A program made the translations under genes and the position numbers. From Scatomonas sp963928055 (GTDB taxonomy: Bacteria; Bacillota; Clostridia; Lachnospirales; Lachnospiraceae), in the NCBI GenBank assembly GCA_963928055.1, contig CAWVDN010000001.1, forward strand, positions 682,001 to 746,000: a stretch of DNA of 64,000 bases, written 5' to 3'. Below the pieces are notes generated by a model, which saw only the letters and a program-made list of their open reading frames with translations, made no database searches and had not been told where the DNA came from. Positions 1 through 7,808 of the stretch are shown here, piece by piece (the stretch's first letter is position 1; every line of letters begins with the position of its first letter).

Positions 1-902
1 AACTGATCCGGATCAAATTTCTGCAGGTCGTCGATGGTCTCCCCCACTCCGATATACTTCACCGGAATATCCAGCTCCGACTGGATAGCCACGGCGATAC
101 CTCCCTTGGCGGTGCCGTCCAGCTTGGTAAGGATGATCCCCGTTACGTTGGCAGCCTCTTTAAACTGACGGGCCTGGGCCAGGGCGTTCTGTCCGGTGGT
201 GCCGTCCAGCACTACCAGGGTCTCCAGATAAGCCTCCGGATACTCCCGTTCCAGGACCCGGTAGATCTTCTTCAGTTCTTCCATAAGGTTTTTCTTATTG
301 TGGAGCCGCCCCGCCGTATCGCAGAGCAGCACATCGGCGTTCCTGGCCTTGGCCGCCGCCACGGCGTCGTAGACTACCGAGGCGGGATCCGCCCCGGGCT
401 GGCCGCCGATGATCTCCACGCCGGCCCGGCTGGCCCAGCCTGTCAGCTGTTCTCCGGCTGCCGCCCGGAAAGTATCCGCCGCCGCCAGGATCACCTTTTT
501 CCCCTGGGCCTTCAGCTTCCCTGCCAGCTTGCCCACAGAGGTGGTCTTTCCCACCCCGTTGACGCCGATGACCAGCACTACGGATTTGCGGTTCTCAAAT
601 TCATAGGCCCTCTCCCCCACAGCCATCTGCTTTTTAATGCTGTCGATGAGCAGCTGCTTGCACTCGGAAGGGTCCTTGATGTGGCGCTCCGCCACTTCCA
701 TCTTCAGATTGGAGATGATCCGGGTAGTGGTATTGATGCCGATATCCCCCATGACCAGGATCTCCTCGATCTCCTCGTAAAAATCCTCGTCAATGCTGGA
801 AAATCCGCTGAAGATCGAATCAATGCCCGAAACAATGCTGTCCCTGGTCTTGCTCAGGCCCCGGACCAGCCGCCGGAAAAATCCCACTTTTTCTTCTCCC
901 AT
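1..902 (-). CDS. ftsY: Signal recognition particle receptor FtsY (3' end cut by window edge)
   Basis: SRP-receptor GTPase that docks ribosome-SRP complexes at the membrane for co-translational protein insertion. The minus-strand translation starts MGEEKVGFFRRLVRGLSKTR and continues through the helical N domain into the G domain with the P-loop GVNGVGKTT and the following ADTFRA motif. The last visible residues, KYIGVGETIDDLQKFDPDQ, are the typical FtsY C-terminal segment, so only a handful of residues lie outside the window. There is no long acidic A domain, as in many Firmicutes. It lies 13 bp downstream of smc, so it is probably the last gene of the plsX-acpP-rnc-smc-ftsY transcript. The ATG at 902 follows a GGAGGCAGAGGAG-type purine stretch. 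Confidence 0.97.
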   Translation of the reverse strand, partial: MGEEKVGFFRRLVRGLSKTRDSIVSGIDSIFSGFSSIDEDFYEEIEEILVMGDIGINTTTRIISNLKMEVAERHIKDPSECKQLLIDSIKKQMAVGERAYEFENRKSVVLVIGVNGVGKTTSVGKLAGKLKAQGKKVILAAADTFRAAAGEQLTGWASRAGVEIIGGQPGADPASVVYDAVAAAKARNADVLLCDTAGRLHNKKNLMEELKKIYRVLEREYPEAYLETLVVLDGTTGQNALAQARQFKEAANVTGIILTKLDGTAKGGIAVAIQSELDIPVKYIGVGETIDDLQKFDPDQ

Positions 903-915
903 GCTCCTCTGCCTC

Positions 916-3900
916 CTATTTGTCCAGTTCTCCTTCGATGAGATTGACGGAAACCAGAGTGGAAACTCCTTTCTCCTGCATGGTAATGCCGTAGAGCCTG
1001 TCTGCCGCCGTCATCGTCCCTCGTCTATGGGTAATAATAATAAATTGTGTATTCTTTGTCAACTTGTGCAGATACCCGGCAAACCTGGTGACATTGGAAT
1101 CGTCCAGCGCCGCCTCGATCTCGTCCAGCAGGCAGAAGGGCGAGGGTTTCAGATTCTGGATGGCGAACAGCAGGGCGATGGCTGTCAGGGCCTTCTCCCC
1201 TCCGGAAAGCTGCATCATGTTCTGCAGCTTCTTTCCCGGAGGCTGGGAGATAATGCGGATCCCCGCCTCCAGGATATCCTCGTCCTCCTGAAGCTCCAGA
1301 GTGCCCCGGCCGCCGCCGAACAGCTGCTTGAAGGCTTTGTCGAATTCCTGCCGGATCTCCCCGAACTTTTCCGTGAACTGCTTCCGCATGCCCTGATCCA
1401 GTTCTTCCACAATATTCCGCAGAGTATCCGCCGCCTTGACCAGGTCGCTGTGCTGGGCGGAAAGGAAGGAATGCCGCTCCGAGAGTTCTTTGAATTCCTC
1501 CACGGCGTTGACGTTCACATCTCCCAGCTTTCGGATCTCCTCCTTCAGAGAAGCGATCCCCTTCCGGACCTCCGTCCGGTCCGTCAGCTCCTCCCGGGCG
1601 TAGAGCGGCGCCTGGTCCGGAGTGGCCTCGTACTCTTCCCAGAGATAGGAGATCCGGTTTTCCCGGGTCTCCTCCAGCTTTTCCAGCTGGGCCTCCAGAC
1701 GAAAGCACTCTTTATCCATCCTGCCTTTGTGCTCCTGCAGCTCATCCCGCTTCTGAAAGAACGCCCGATGGCTCAGGTTCATCTCATCCTTCTGTTTCTG
1801 AAAAGCCTCTGTTTTTTCCGCATGGGCGGCCATGGCCTTTTCAGTGGCCTCGATCGTCCTGCGGATCTCCAGGATATCCCCCTGCTTCTTTTCGGAATCC
1901 AGAACTTCTCCCCGGAGATTTTCTTCCAGCTGTTCTTTTTCCTCCTGCAGGCGGCCGATATCTTCCCGGCTCCCCTTCAGCTTTTCCTCCAGGAACCCGC
2001 ATTTCTGCTGTACTTCCGCGTAGCGGATCCGGCTTTTCTCTGCCTGGCCGGATACGGTCTGCTCCTGCTCCCGGAAAAGGGTCAGATCCTGTCCGCTTTC
2101 CTCCACGACCTTCTGCAGACGTTCCTCCTCCTCCCGGGAGGCGCTCATTTCCTTCTCGATCTCCCGGCGGTTTTCGCCGATCTCCGCGATCTGGTCCTCG
2201 ATCTCCCGGCCCTCCCGGGTCAGGTCCCGGTAGTCGGCCCGCAGGCCTTCCGCCCGTTCGGAAACCGTCTTCCAGTTCAGATTTACGGTGTTCAGCCGCA
2301 GGTTCAGCTCGTTCTGCTGATCGCTGAGGCGGTTCTGCAGGTCCCGGAGCCCGTTCCTTTCCTTCCGGTGTTCCTCGATCTCCGCCTGCATGGCAACCAT
2401 ATCCTTTTTCAGCGCCCGGACGCTTTCCTCCAGATCCCGGATCTCCCGGCGCCGTCCCAGCAGATTGCTGCTGCTGCGGAATGCGCCTCCGGTCATGGAA
2501 CCCCCGGGACTTAAAAGTTCTCCTTCCAGCGTCACCATCCGCAGGCTGTGCCGGTACTTCCGGCCGATGGCAATGGCGTGTTCGATGGTATCTACCACCA
2601 GTGTCCTGCCCAGCAGATGGGCGGCAAGTCCCCGGTAAATGGCGTCGCAGGATATCAGGTCCGAAGCGGCTCCCAGAACGCCCTGCTCCTTCATGGCCTC
2701 TCCGTTTCCCTTTCCACCGTCCCGGTTCATGCTGGTCAGCGGAAGGAAGGTGGCCCGGCCGAAGCGCCCCCGTTTCAGATATTCGATCAGGTACTTGGCC
2801 GTATTCTCATTGTCGGTGACAATATTCTGCAGACTGCCTCCCAGAGCCGTCTCGATGGCCGTCTCATACTTTTTTTCGGTTTTGATCAGATCCGCCACCA
2901 CTCCGTGGATCCCGGGATTCTGAACCTTCTGCTCCATGATCTTGCGGATGCTGCTCCCGTAGCCCTCATAGCGCTCTGTGATATTCTTCAGGGATTCCAG
3001 CCGGGAAGATTCCCGGTGGTAGGCCGTCTGGCCGATCTCCATCTGCCGGTTCTTCTCATCGATCTTTTTCTGCAGGCCGGCCATGCGTTCCCTGGTTTCC
3101 TCCAGCTGCTTCCGGATGCCGGCGGATTCCCCCTCCAGACGTTCCTTCTCCTCCCGGAGTTTTTCCAGTTCCTTTTCCTCCTGGTTCTGCCCGCTCTTCA
3201 GATTCAGAAGTTTTCCGGAAAGTTCCGACCGGCGGATCCCGATCTGCTCCAGCATGGTGTCGTACCTCTGGATCCTTCCCTTAATGGAAGAGCGGCTGTT
3301 CAGAAGCCGGATCACCTGATCCCGGGCCTCAGCCCCCTCCTGTTCCCGGCGGCTGATCTCTCCCCGGATCTCCTCCAGCTTCCGCTCCAGCTCTTCTTTT
3401 TCCCGGAGCGATGCCTGCAGCTCCGTCTCCAGGGAATCCCTCTCTCTCTGATCCTCGGCACAGCCTGCCTCTTTCCGGCAGATCTCCTCCTCCACCGAGC
3501 GGATCCGGTCCTGAAAATGCTCCCGGTTCTGACCGGAGCTGTGGAGCTGTTCCTCCAGCAGACGGATCTGATTCTCCAGCTGCTGCTTTTTCAGAGCATT
3601 CTCCGAAGCGGTATCCCTGGCCTGCCGGATCACTTCGTCCAGGTCCGCCAGGCTTTTCTCGATCTCCTCGTACTCCTGTTTGGTCCGCAGGAAAGCCTCC
3701 TCCGTTTCCCGGAGCTCTGCCTCCGCCGCCTGCTTCTTTTCCGCGGTCTCGGCGATCTGCTGCTCCATCCGCCGGGATTCCAGCAGGAAAAGGTTCATAT
3801 CCAGAACCTTCAGTTCCTCCTTCTTTTTCAGAAAGATCTTCGCCTTCTCCGACTGGCGCTCCAGAGGGCCCAGCTGTCTGGTGAGTTCCGAGAGTATATC

Positions 3901-4476
3901 CGTCACCCGGACCAGATTCTGCTGCTCCTCATCCAGCTTTTTCAGGGTGGCAGCCTTGCGCCGTTTAAACTTCACGATCCCCGCCGCCTCGTCAAAAAGC
4001 TCCCGCCGGTCCTCGGGACGTCCGCTTAAGATCTTGTCGATCTGTCCCTGGCCGATGATGGAATAGCCTTCCTTTCCGATCCCCGTGTCGTAAAATAATT
4101 CATGGATATCTTTCAGACGGCAGCCGCGGCCGTTCAGCAGGTACTCGCTCTCCCCGGAACGGTAGAGCCTGCGGGTCACCGTGACTTCCTCATACTCGAT
4201 GTTCAGTTTATGATCGCTGTTGTCCAGAGTAATGGCCACGGAGGCATATCCCAAAGGTTTCCGGGTCTCCGTGCCGGAAAAGATCACGTCCTGCATGCTC
4301 CCTCCCCGGAGCTGCCGGGCGCTCTGCTCTCCCAGCACCCAGCGCACCGCGTCGGCCACATTGCTCTTGCCGCTGCCGTTGGGCCCCACGATGCCGGTGA
4401 TGCCGTCGTGGAACTCCAGAAGGATCTTATTGGCAAAGGATTTAAATCCCTGCATTTCAATACTTTTCAGATACAT
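916..4476 (-). CDS. smc: Chromosome segregation protein SMC
   Basis: Chromosome condensation and segregation ATPase, acting as a dimer with ScpA/ScpB. At 1186 aa it has the usual full length. The N-terminal head has Walker A GPNGSGKSN at residues 31-39. Two very long Glu/Lys/Arg-rich coiled coils (about 165-500 and 670-1000) surround a hinge near residues 510-640. The C-terminal head carries the ABC signature LSGGEKALTAIALLFA and Walker B CLLDEIEAALD. The start lies 4 bp after the rnc stop, so translation is likely coupled. The order rnc-smc-ftsY is conserved in Firmicutes. No damage is seen. Long open frames on the opposite strand are by-products of the GC-rich coiled-coil codons. Confidence 0.98.
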   Translation of the reverse strand: MYLKSIEMQGFKSFANKILLEFHDGITGIVGPNGSGKSNVADAVRWVLGEQSARQLRGGSMQDVIFSGTETRKPLGYASVAITLDNSDHKLNIEYEEVTVTRRLYRSGESEYLLNGRGCRLKDIHELFYDTGIGKEGYSIIGQGQIDKILSGRPEDRRELFDEAAGIVKFKRRKAATLKKLDEEQQNLVRVTDILSELTRQLGPLERQSEKAKIFLKKKEELKVLDMNLFLLESRRMEQQIAETAEKKQAAEAELRETEEAFLRTKQEYEEIEKSLADLDEVIRQARDTASENALKKQQLENQIRLLEEQLHSSGQNREHFQDRIRSVEEEICRKEAGCAEDQRERDSLETELQASLREKEELERKLEEIRGEISRREQEGAEARDQVIRLLNSRSSIKGRIQRYDTMLEQIGIRRSELSGKLLNLKSGQNQEEKELEKLREEKERLEGESAGIRKQLEETRERMAGLQKKIDEKNRQMEIGQTAYHRESSRLESLKNITERYEGYGSSIRKIMEQKVQNPGIHGVVADLIKTEKKYETAIETALGGSLQNIVTDNENTAKYLIEYLKRGRFGRATFLPLTSMNRDGGKGNGEAMKEQGVLGAASDLISCDAIYRGLAAHLLGRTLVVDTIEHAIAIGRKYRHSLRMVTLEGELLSPGGSMTGGAFRSSSNLLGRRREIRDLEESVRALKKDMVAMQAEIEEHRKERNGLRDLQNRLSDQQNELNLRLNTVNLNWKTVSERAEGLRADYRDLTREGREIEDQIAEIGENRREIEKEMSASREEEERLQKVVEESGQDLTLFREQEQTVSGQAEKSRIRYAEVQQKCGFLEEKLKGSREDIGRLQEEKEQLEENLRGEVLDSEKKQGDILEIRRTIEATEKAMAAHAEKTEAFQKQKDEMNLSHRAFFQKRDELQEHKGRMDKECFRLEAQLEKLEETRENRISYLWEEYEATPDQAPLYAREELTDRTEVRKGIASLKEEIRKLGDVNVNAVEEFKELSERHSFLSAQHSDLVKAADTLRNIVEELDQGMRKQFTEKFGEIRQEFDKAFKQLFGGGRGTLELQEDEDILEAGIRIISQPPGKKLQNMMQLSGGEKALTAIALLFAIQNLKPSPFCLLDEIEAALDDSNVTRFAGYLHKLTKNTQFIIITHRRGTMTAADRLYGITMQEKGVSTLVSVNLIEGELDK

Positions 4477-4480
4477 GTTC

Positions 4481-5176
4481 TCACCTGTCTGTTTTCAGCA
4501 GGCAGATGGCGCTGTATGCCGCCTGCTGCTCCGCTGATTTTTTTGTGCGCCCTGTTCCCTGGGCCAGAGGCCTGCCTCCCACGGACACCTGCGCCCGAAA
4601 ACTCTTATCATGGTCAGGGCCGCTCTCCTCCAGGATCTCGTAGCTCACTTCCCCGGGACCGGCTTTGCCGGCAAGCTCCTGCAGGACCGTTTTGCTGTCC
4701 TGGAACAGCTGTTTGTGTTCCACATCGTTCAGCACGTACCGGAGGACAAACTTCCTGGCCTCCTCGAAGCCGCCGTCCATAAAGATGGCTCCGATCAGAG
4801 CCTCCATGGCGTCCGACACCAGGGAATCCCTCTGTCTTCCCCCTGTGGTCTCCTCCCCTTTTCCCAGCAGAAGATATTTTCCCAGATCCAGAGCCCTGGC
4901 GTCAAAAGCCAGGGTCGGCTCGCAGACCAGGCTGGCGCGGAGCTTCGTCAGCTCTCCCTCCGGAAGCGCCGGATATTTTTCGTACAGAAACTGGCTGCTC
5001 ACCAGCTCCAGCACCGCGTCCCCCAGGAACTCCAGCCGCTCGTTGCAGTCCAGCCGCCCCATGCGGTGCTCATTTACGTAGGAGCTGTGGCGCATGGCCA
5101 TGCAAAGCCGGTCAAACTCCCGGAAACGGTACCCCGTCTTTTCTTCCAGTTCTCTCAGTTTCTCTGTCTCGCTCAT
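4481..5176 (-). CDS. rnc: Ribonuclease III
   Basis: Double-strand-specific endoribonuclease that processes rRNA precursors and structured mRNAs. The 231-aa product has the RNase III signature NERLEFLGDAVLEL at residues 45-58, where Glu49 and Asp53 belong to the metal site. A C-terminal double-stranded-RNA-binding domain occupies about residues 155-230 (DSKTVLQELAGKAG onward). I chose the ATG at 5176 because a GGAGGG ribosome site precedes it by 5 bases; a GTG 12 bases further upstream lies inside that site. The gene is 60 bp downstream of acpP and 4 bp upstream of smc. Confidence 0.97.
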   Translation of the reverse strand: MSETEKLRELEEKTGYRFREFDRLCMAMRHSSYVNEHRMGRLDCNERLEFLGDAVLELVSSQFLYEKYPALPEGELTKLRASLVCEPTLAFDARALDLGKYLLLGKGEETTGGRQRDSLVSDAMEALIGAIFMDGGFEEARKFVLRYVLNDVEHKQLFQDSKTVLQELAGKAGPGEVSYEILEESGPDHDKSFRAQVSVGGRPLAQGTGRTKKSAEQQAAYSAICLLKTDR

Positions 5177-5236
5177 TTTTCCCTCCACCTGATAAAAGAG
5201 GATGCTCTCTGTTCCGAGCCATCCTCTCTCAGCCTT

Positions 5237-5467
5237 TCAACCAATGGATTTCCGGATGATCTCCGCCGCATCTCCTACCGAGACGATGGAGGCGGCTGTT
5301 TCATTGGAAATCTCCATATCGAATTCCTCTTCTACCCCCGTAAGGATCTGAAACAGATCCAGGGAGTCCGCGCCCAGATCCTCCACAAAGGTCGTGTCGG
5401 TCCGGATCTCATTTACATCCACATTCAGTACATCCGCAATGATCTTCTTCAGTTTTTCCAGTTCCAT
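5237..5467 (-). CDS. acpP: Acyl carrier protein
   Basis: Carrier of the growing acyl chain in fatty-acid synthesis, through a phosphopantetheine arm. It is 76 aa, the normal length. The attachment motif GADSLDLFQ places the modified serine at residue 35, and the protein is acidic (VEDLGADS, VEEEFDMEIS). The ATG at 5467 begins MELEKLKKIIADVLN, the standard ACP start. It follows plsX by 28 bp. Together they feed phospholipid synthesis: PlsX converts acyl-ACP to acyl-phosphate. Confidence 0.98.
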   Translation of the reverse strand: MELEKLKKIIADVLNVDVNEIRTDTTFVEDLGADSLDLFQILTGVEEEFDMEISNETAASIVSVGDAAEIIRKSIG

Positions 5468-5495
5468 ACTGTTTCTCCCCTGCTCCGGTCCTGCC

Positions 5496-6509
5496 TTACG
5501 GTTTTTCCTCCAGCAGATACTGCTGGATCTTCTCATTCAGCCCCTGCTCCCGGAACTGCAGGCACTGCTGAATGGAATGGCGTATCTCGACGGCTTTGGC
5601 GCTGCCGTGGGTCTTTACCACCAGCCCCCGGAGTCCCAGAAGCGGGGCGCCGCCGTACTCGCTGGCGTCAAAGCTCTTCAGCGTCCGCTTCAGGGCCGGC
5701 TTCACCAGCAGGGCGCCGATCTTACTGCGAAGGCTGGACAGCATGCCTCCCTTCACCGCATGGATCAGGGTGGAGGCCACTCCCTCGTAAAGCTTCAGGA
5801 TCACATTCCCCACAAAAGCTTCGGTGACGATGACGTCCGCCCCGCCCTTGGGGATATCCCTTGCCTCGATATTGCCGATGAAGTGGATGTCCCGGCACTC
5901 CTTCAGCAGGGGAAAGGTTTCCTTTACCAGGGCGTTGCCCTTTTCCTCCTCCGCGCCGATGTTGACGATGGCCACTCTGGGTTTTTTTACCCCCAGCACA
6001 TATTCCATGTAGATGGAGCCCATGGCGGCAAACTGCACCAGGTGATTGGGCCTGGCATCCACGTTGGCTCCGCAGTCAATGAGCAGAGAGACGCCCTTTT
6101 CCGTGGGGATCAGGGGCGCCAGGGGCGCTCTCTCCACGCCCTTGATCTTCCGGACGATGGCCTGGCCGCCCACCAGAACCGCGCCGGTGCTGCCGGAGGA
6201 CACGAAAGCGTCCGCCTCCCCCTTCCGCACCATGGTAAGCCCCACCACCAGGGAGGAGTCCTTCTTTTTCTGGATCGCCGCCACCGGAGGCTCGCCGGTC
6301 TCGATGACTTCCGAGGCGGGCACCACCTCCAGCCGATCCTTCGGATACGTATATTTGCTCAGTTCCCGGCGGATCTCCTCCTCCCGGCCTGTAAGATATA
6401 CAAAGATCTTTTCGTTCTCCAGAAGGGCTTCCACGGCGCCCTTTACCGGCTCCGCCGGGGCGTAGTCCCCGCCCATGGCGTCTACCGCCACTCTGACCAG
6501 CTCTGCCAT
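5496..6509 (-). CDS. plsX: Phosphate acyltransferase PlsX
   Basis: Makes acyl-phosphate from acyl-ACP, the first step of the PlsX/PlsY route to lysophosphatidate. It is 337 aa, normal length. The start MAELVRVAVDAMGGDYAP is the family hallmark (AVDAMGGD). Further conserved blocks are SGSTGAVLVGG and GGADVIVTEAFVGNVILK. The frame stays open upstream of 6509, but that extension does not resemble PlsX and runs toward the repeat element at 6600-6878, so I use the ATG at 6509. The ribosome site is weak (AGCAGG). rpmF and yceD, the usual upstream partners, lie 3.5 kb away (9981-10697), so the canonical cluster has been opened by inserted genes. Confidence 0.96.
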   Translation of the reverse strand: MAELVRVAVDAMGGDYAPAEPVKGAVEALLENEKIFVYLTGREEEIRRELSKYTYPKDRLEVVPASEVIETGEPPVAAIQKKKDSSLVVGLTMVRKGEADAFVSSGSTGAVLVGGQAIVRKIKGVERAPLAPLIPTEKGVSLLIDCGANVDARPNHLVQFAAMGSIYMEYVLGVKKPRVAIVNIGAEEEKGNALVKETFPLLKECRDIHFIGNIEARDIPKGGADVIVTEAFVGNVILKLYEGVASTLIHAVKGGMLSSLRSKIGALLVKPALKRTLKSFDASEYGGAPLLGLRGLVVKTHGSAKAVEIRHSIQQCLQFREQGLNEKIQQYLLEEKP

Positions 6510-6579
6510 ATTTTCTACCTGCTTTCTGCGTAAAATTCTCTTCTTTTTCAGCGCCTGCCGCTTTTCCGCGGAAGGCTCA

Positions 6580-6599
6580 GCGTCCGTGTACACGGACGC
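6580..6599. repeat. 20-bp perfect palindrome upstream of plsX
   Basis: GCGTCCGTGTACACGGACGC is a perfect 10+10 palindrome. It ends exactly where the inverted-repeat element at 6600 begins and shares the core GTGTACA with that element's terminal repeat. It could be an operator, part of a transcript hairpin in the plsX leader, or part of the target site of the neighbouring element. Sequence alone does not decide. Confidence 0.6.
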
Positions 6600-6878
6600 T
6601 AGCATCAGTGTACAAGGGGCAACACGCTCCAAACCGCGTAATTTCGGTGATTTTCTGTGTTATCCTCAATCGGCGTACGTCCAGTACGCCTCTATCGTCT
6701 GCCTTGAAAATCACCGAAATTCCTGCGGTTGGAGTCTTCGAGTCGTGAAGGTGCTGATTTGAGCCCCTTCAAGGCACTTGACCGACGCGTACAGAGACGT
6801 ACGCGGAGGGAAAGTAACGCAGAAGGAGCTCAAATCAGCCCTTCAACGACCGTCTTGTCCCCTTGTACACTGATGCTA
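6600..6878. mobile_element. MITE-like element with 20-bp terminal inverted repeats and two long internal hairpin arms
   Basis: The two ends, TAGCATCAGTGTACAAGGGG (6600-6619) and its exact reverse complement (6859-6878), form perfect inverted repeats. The outermost bases are TA on both sides, as left by IS630/Tc1-type insertions into TA. Two further long inverted repeats lie inside. Arm 1 (6627-6734) pairs AATTTCGGTGATTTTC at 6640-6655 with 6706-6721, extended by CTCCAA/TTGGAG, and has an inner hairpin GGCGTAC/GTACGCC (6672-6690). Arm 2 (about 6742-6850) pairs GCTGATTTGAGC at 6753-6764 with 6828-6839 and has an inner hairpin GCGTAC/GTACGC (6787-6804). As a single strand it would fold into a three-way junction. 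No transposase is encoded. It could also be a structured RNA or a REP-like family. Copy number cannot be judged here. Confidence 0.75.
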
Positions 6879-6913
6879 CTCATTCATATTACTAGACATG
6901 GGCCCAAAATGCA

Positions 6914-6949
6914 ACAAAAAAAGCGCCGCGCCGAAACGGCGGACGCTTT
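6914..6949 (-). terminator. Intrinsic terminator of the lipoprotein gene
   Basis: On the minus strand a GC-rich hairpin (AAAGCG.CCGCCG, GTTTC-type loop, CGGCGCGG.CGCTTT) is followed by a run of seven T. It lies 14 bp downstream of the stop at 6963 and separates this gene from the element at 6600-6878. Confidence 0.8.
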
Positions 6950-6962
6950 CTCGTGTCTTTTG

Positions 6963-7694
6963 TCAGGAAACCCTGGCTCCGTTTTCATCGGTGGAGCCGC
7001 CGTCCGGAACGCTGGCGTTCCGCTGCAGTTCCCCGTTCTCATTGAAGTAATACTCTTTCTCGCCGATGGTGGCCCAGCCGGAAGTCCTCTTTCCGGATTC
7101 GTTGAAGTAATACGTCTTTCCTTCTATATCCATCCAGGTGCTGGCGGGCTTTGTGCCGTCCGGCAGATTATAGCTCCAGGAGCCGTCCGCCTCCTGCACC
7201 CACTGTCCGGCTTCCCACACGGTCACTCCCTGAACGCTGCTGGTCGCCAGGGCGATATTGTCCCCGTGGTTATTGGCGGCGACAACGTAATAATAGGTCG
7301 TGCCCGCGGAAGAGGTATCCACCGTATACGTATCCTGATCCGCTCCCTGGATGATCGTTCCTCCTCCGTTGGATTCCACGTTATTGCTGTACCACTGATA
7401 GGAGATGTCTCCGCCGTCGCTGACGGAAGCCTCCACATGCAGGGTGTATTCCGTACCCACCGTCATCTGGGCCGTGCCGCTCAGATCCGTAGAAAATACC
7501 GGCGACTCCAGACTGGAATCCACCACCTTTCTTTCTTCCTCCTGCGAAGAGACGCTGCTGACCGCGGCCTCCCCGGCATTTTCCACAGAAGTGCCCATCC
7601 ATTTGTCCATTACTTCGGAAAAGGAACATCCCGTGAGAAAGATCAGGCTTCCCAGGCACAGGCCCGCAAGGATCCCCACATTTCTGAATCTCAT
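6963..7694 (-). CDS. Surface lipoprotein with Ig-like domain and cell-wall-binding repeats
   Basis: A 243-aa secreted lipoprotein. The signal peptide MRFRNVGILAGLCLGSLIFL ends in the lipobox LTGC, so Cys23 should be lipidated. Residues about 75-160 resemble a bacterial Ig-like fold (QMTVGTEYTLHVEASVSDGG, YQWYSNNVES, YYYVVAANNHGDN). Residues about 165-225 carry two choline-binding/cell-wall-binding-type repeats (DIEGKTYYFNESGKRTSGW, GEKEYYFNENGELQ). The specific ligand is unknown. It has its own strong promoter at 7760-7789 and a GGGGAG ribosome site, and ends at a strong terminator, so it is monocistronic. Confidence 0.8.
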   Translation of the reverse strand: MRFRNVGILAGLCLGSLIFLTGCSFSEVMDKWMGTSVENAGEAAVSSVSSQEEERKVVDSSLESPVFSTDLSGTAQMTVGTEYTLHVEASVSDGGDISYQWYSNNVESNGGGTIIQGADQDTYTVDTSSAGTTYYYVVAANNHGDNIALATSSVQGVTVWEAGQWVQEADGSWSYNLPDGTKPASTWMDIEGKTYYFNESGKRTSGWATIGEKEYYFNENGELQRNASVPDGGSTDENGARVS

Positions 7695-7759
7695 ATTTCT
7701 TACTCCCCTTTTTCTTTTTTGTTACAATATCTTTTCAATTTCTTTTCAGAATTATGGGT

Positions 7760-7789
7760 ATTATAGCACAGGATTTTATTTGATGTCAA
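7760..7789 (-). promoter_or_regulatory. Sigma-A-type promoter of the lipoprotein gene
   Basis: On the minus strand TTGACA (7784-7789), an 18-bp spacer and TATAAT (7760-7765). The -10 is preceded by TGC, giving an extended -10. Consensus-quality boxes about 65 bp upstream of the ATG at 7694. Confidence 0.85.
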
Positions 7790-7808
7790 ATATTTCCGTT
7801 TCAGGGTC

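Noticed and set aside
793..4029. Two long plus-strand open frames (573 and 493 codons) across smc
   Set aside because: They are antisense to smc, have no ribosome sites or recognisable domains, and their Leu/Pro/Phe-rich composition is the mirror of GC-rich coiled-coil codons.
6600..6878. Riboswitch or T-box leader of plsX
   Set aside because: The perfect terminal inverted repeats with TA ends fit a mobile element better, and I see no known riboswitch core. A structured RNA role remains possible and is noted in the findings.
6729..7766. 345-codon plus-strand frame across the repeat element and the lipoprotein gene
   Set aside because: It crosses a terminator and a strong opposite promoter, and its middle is antisense to the lipoprotein.
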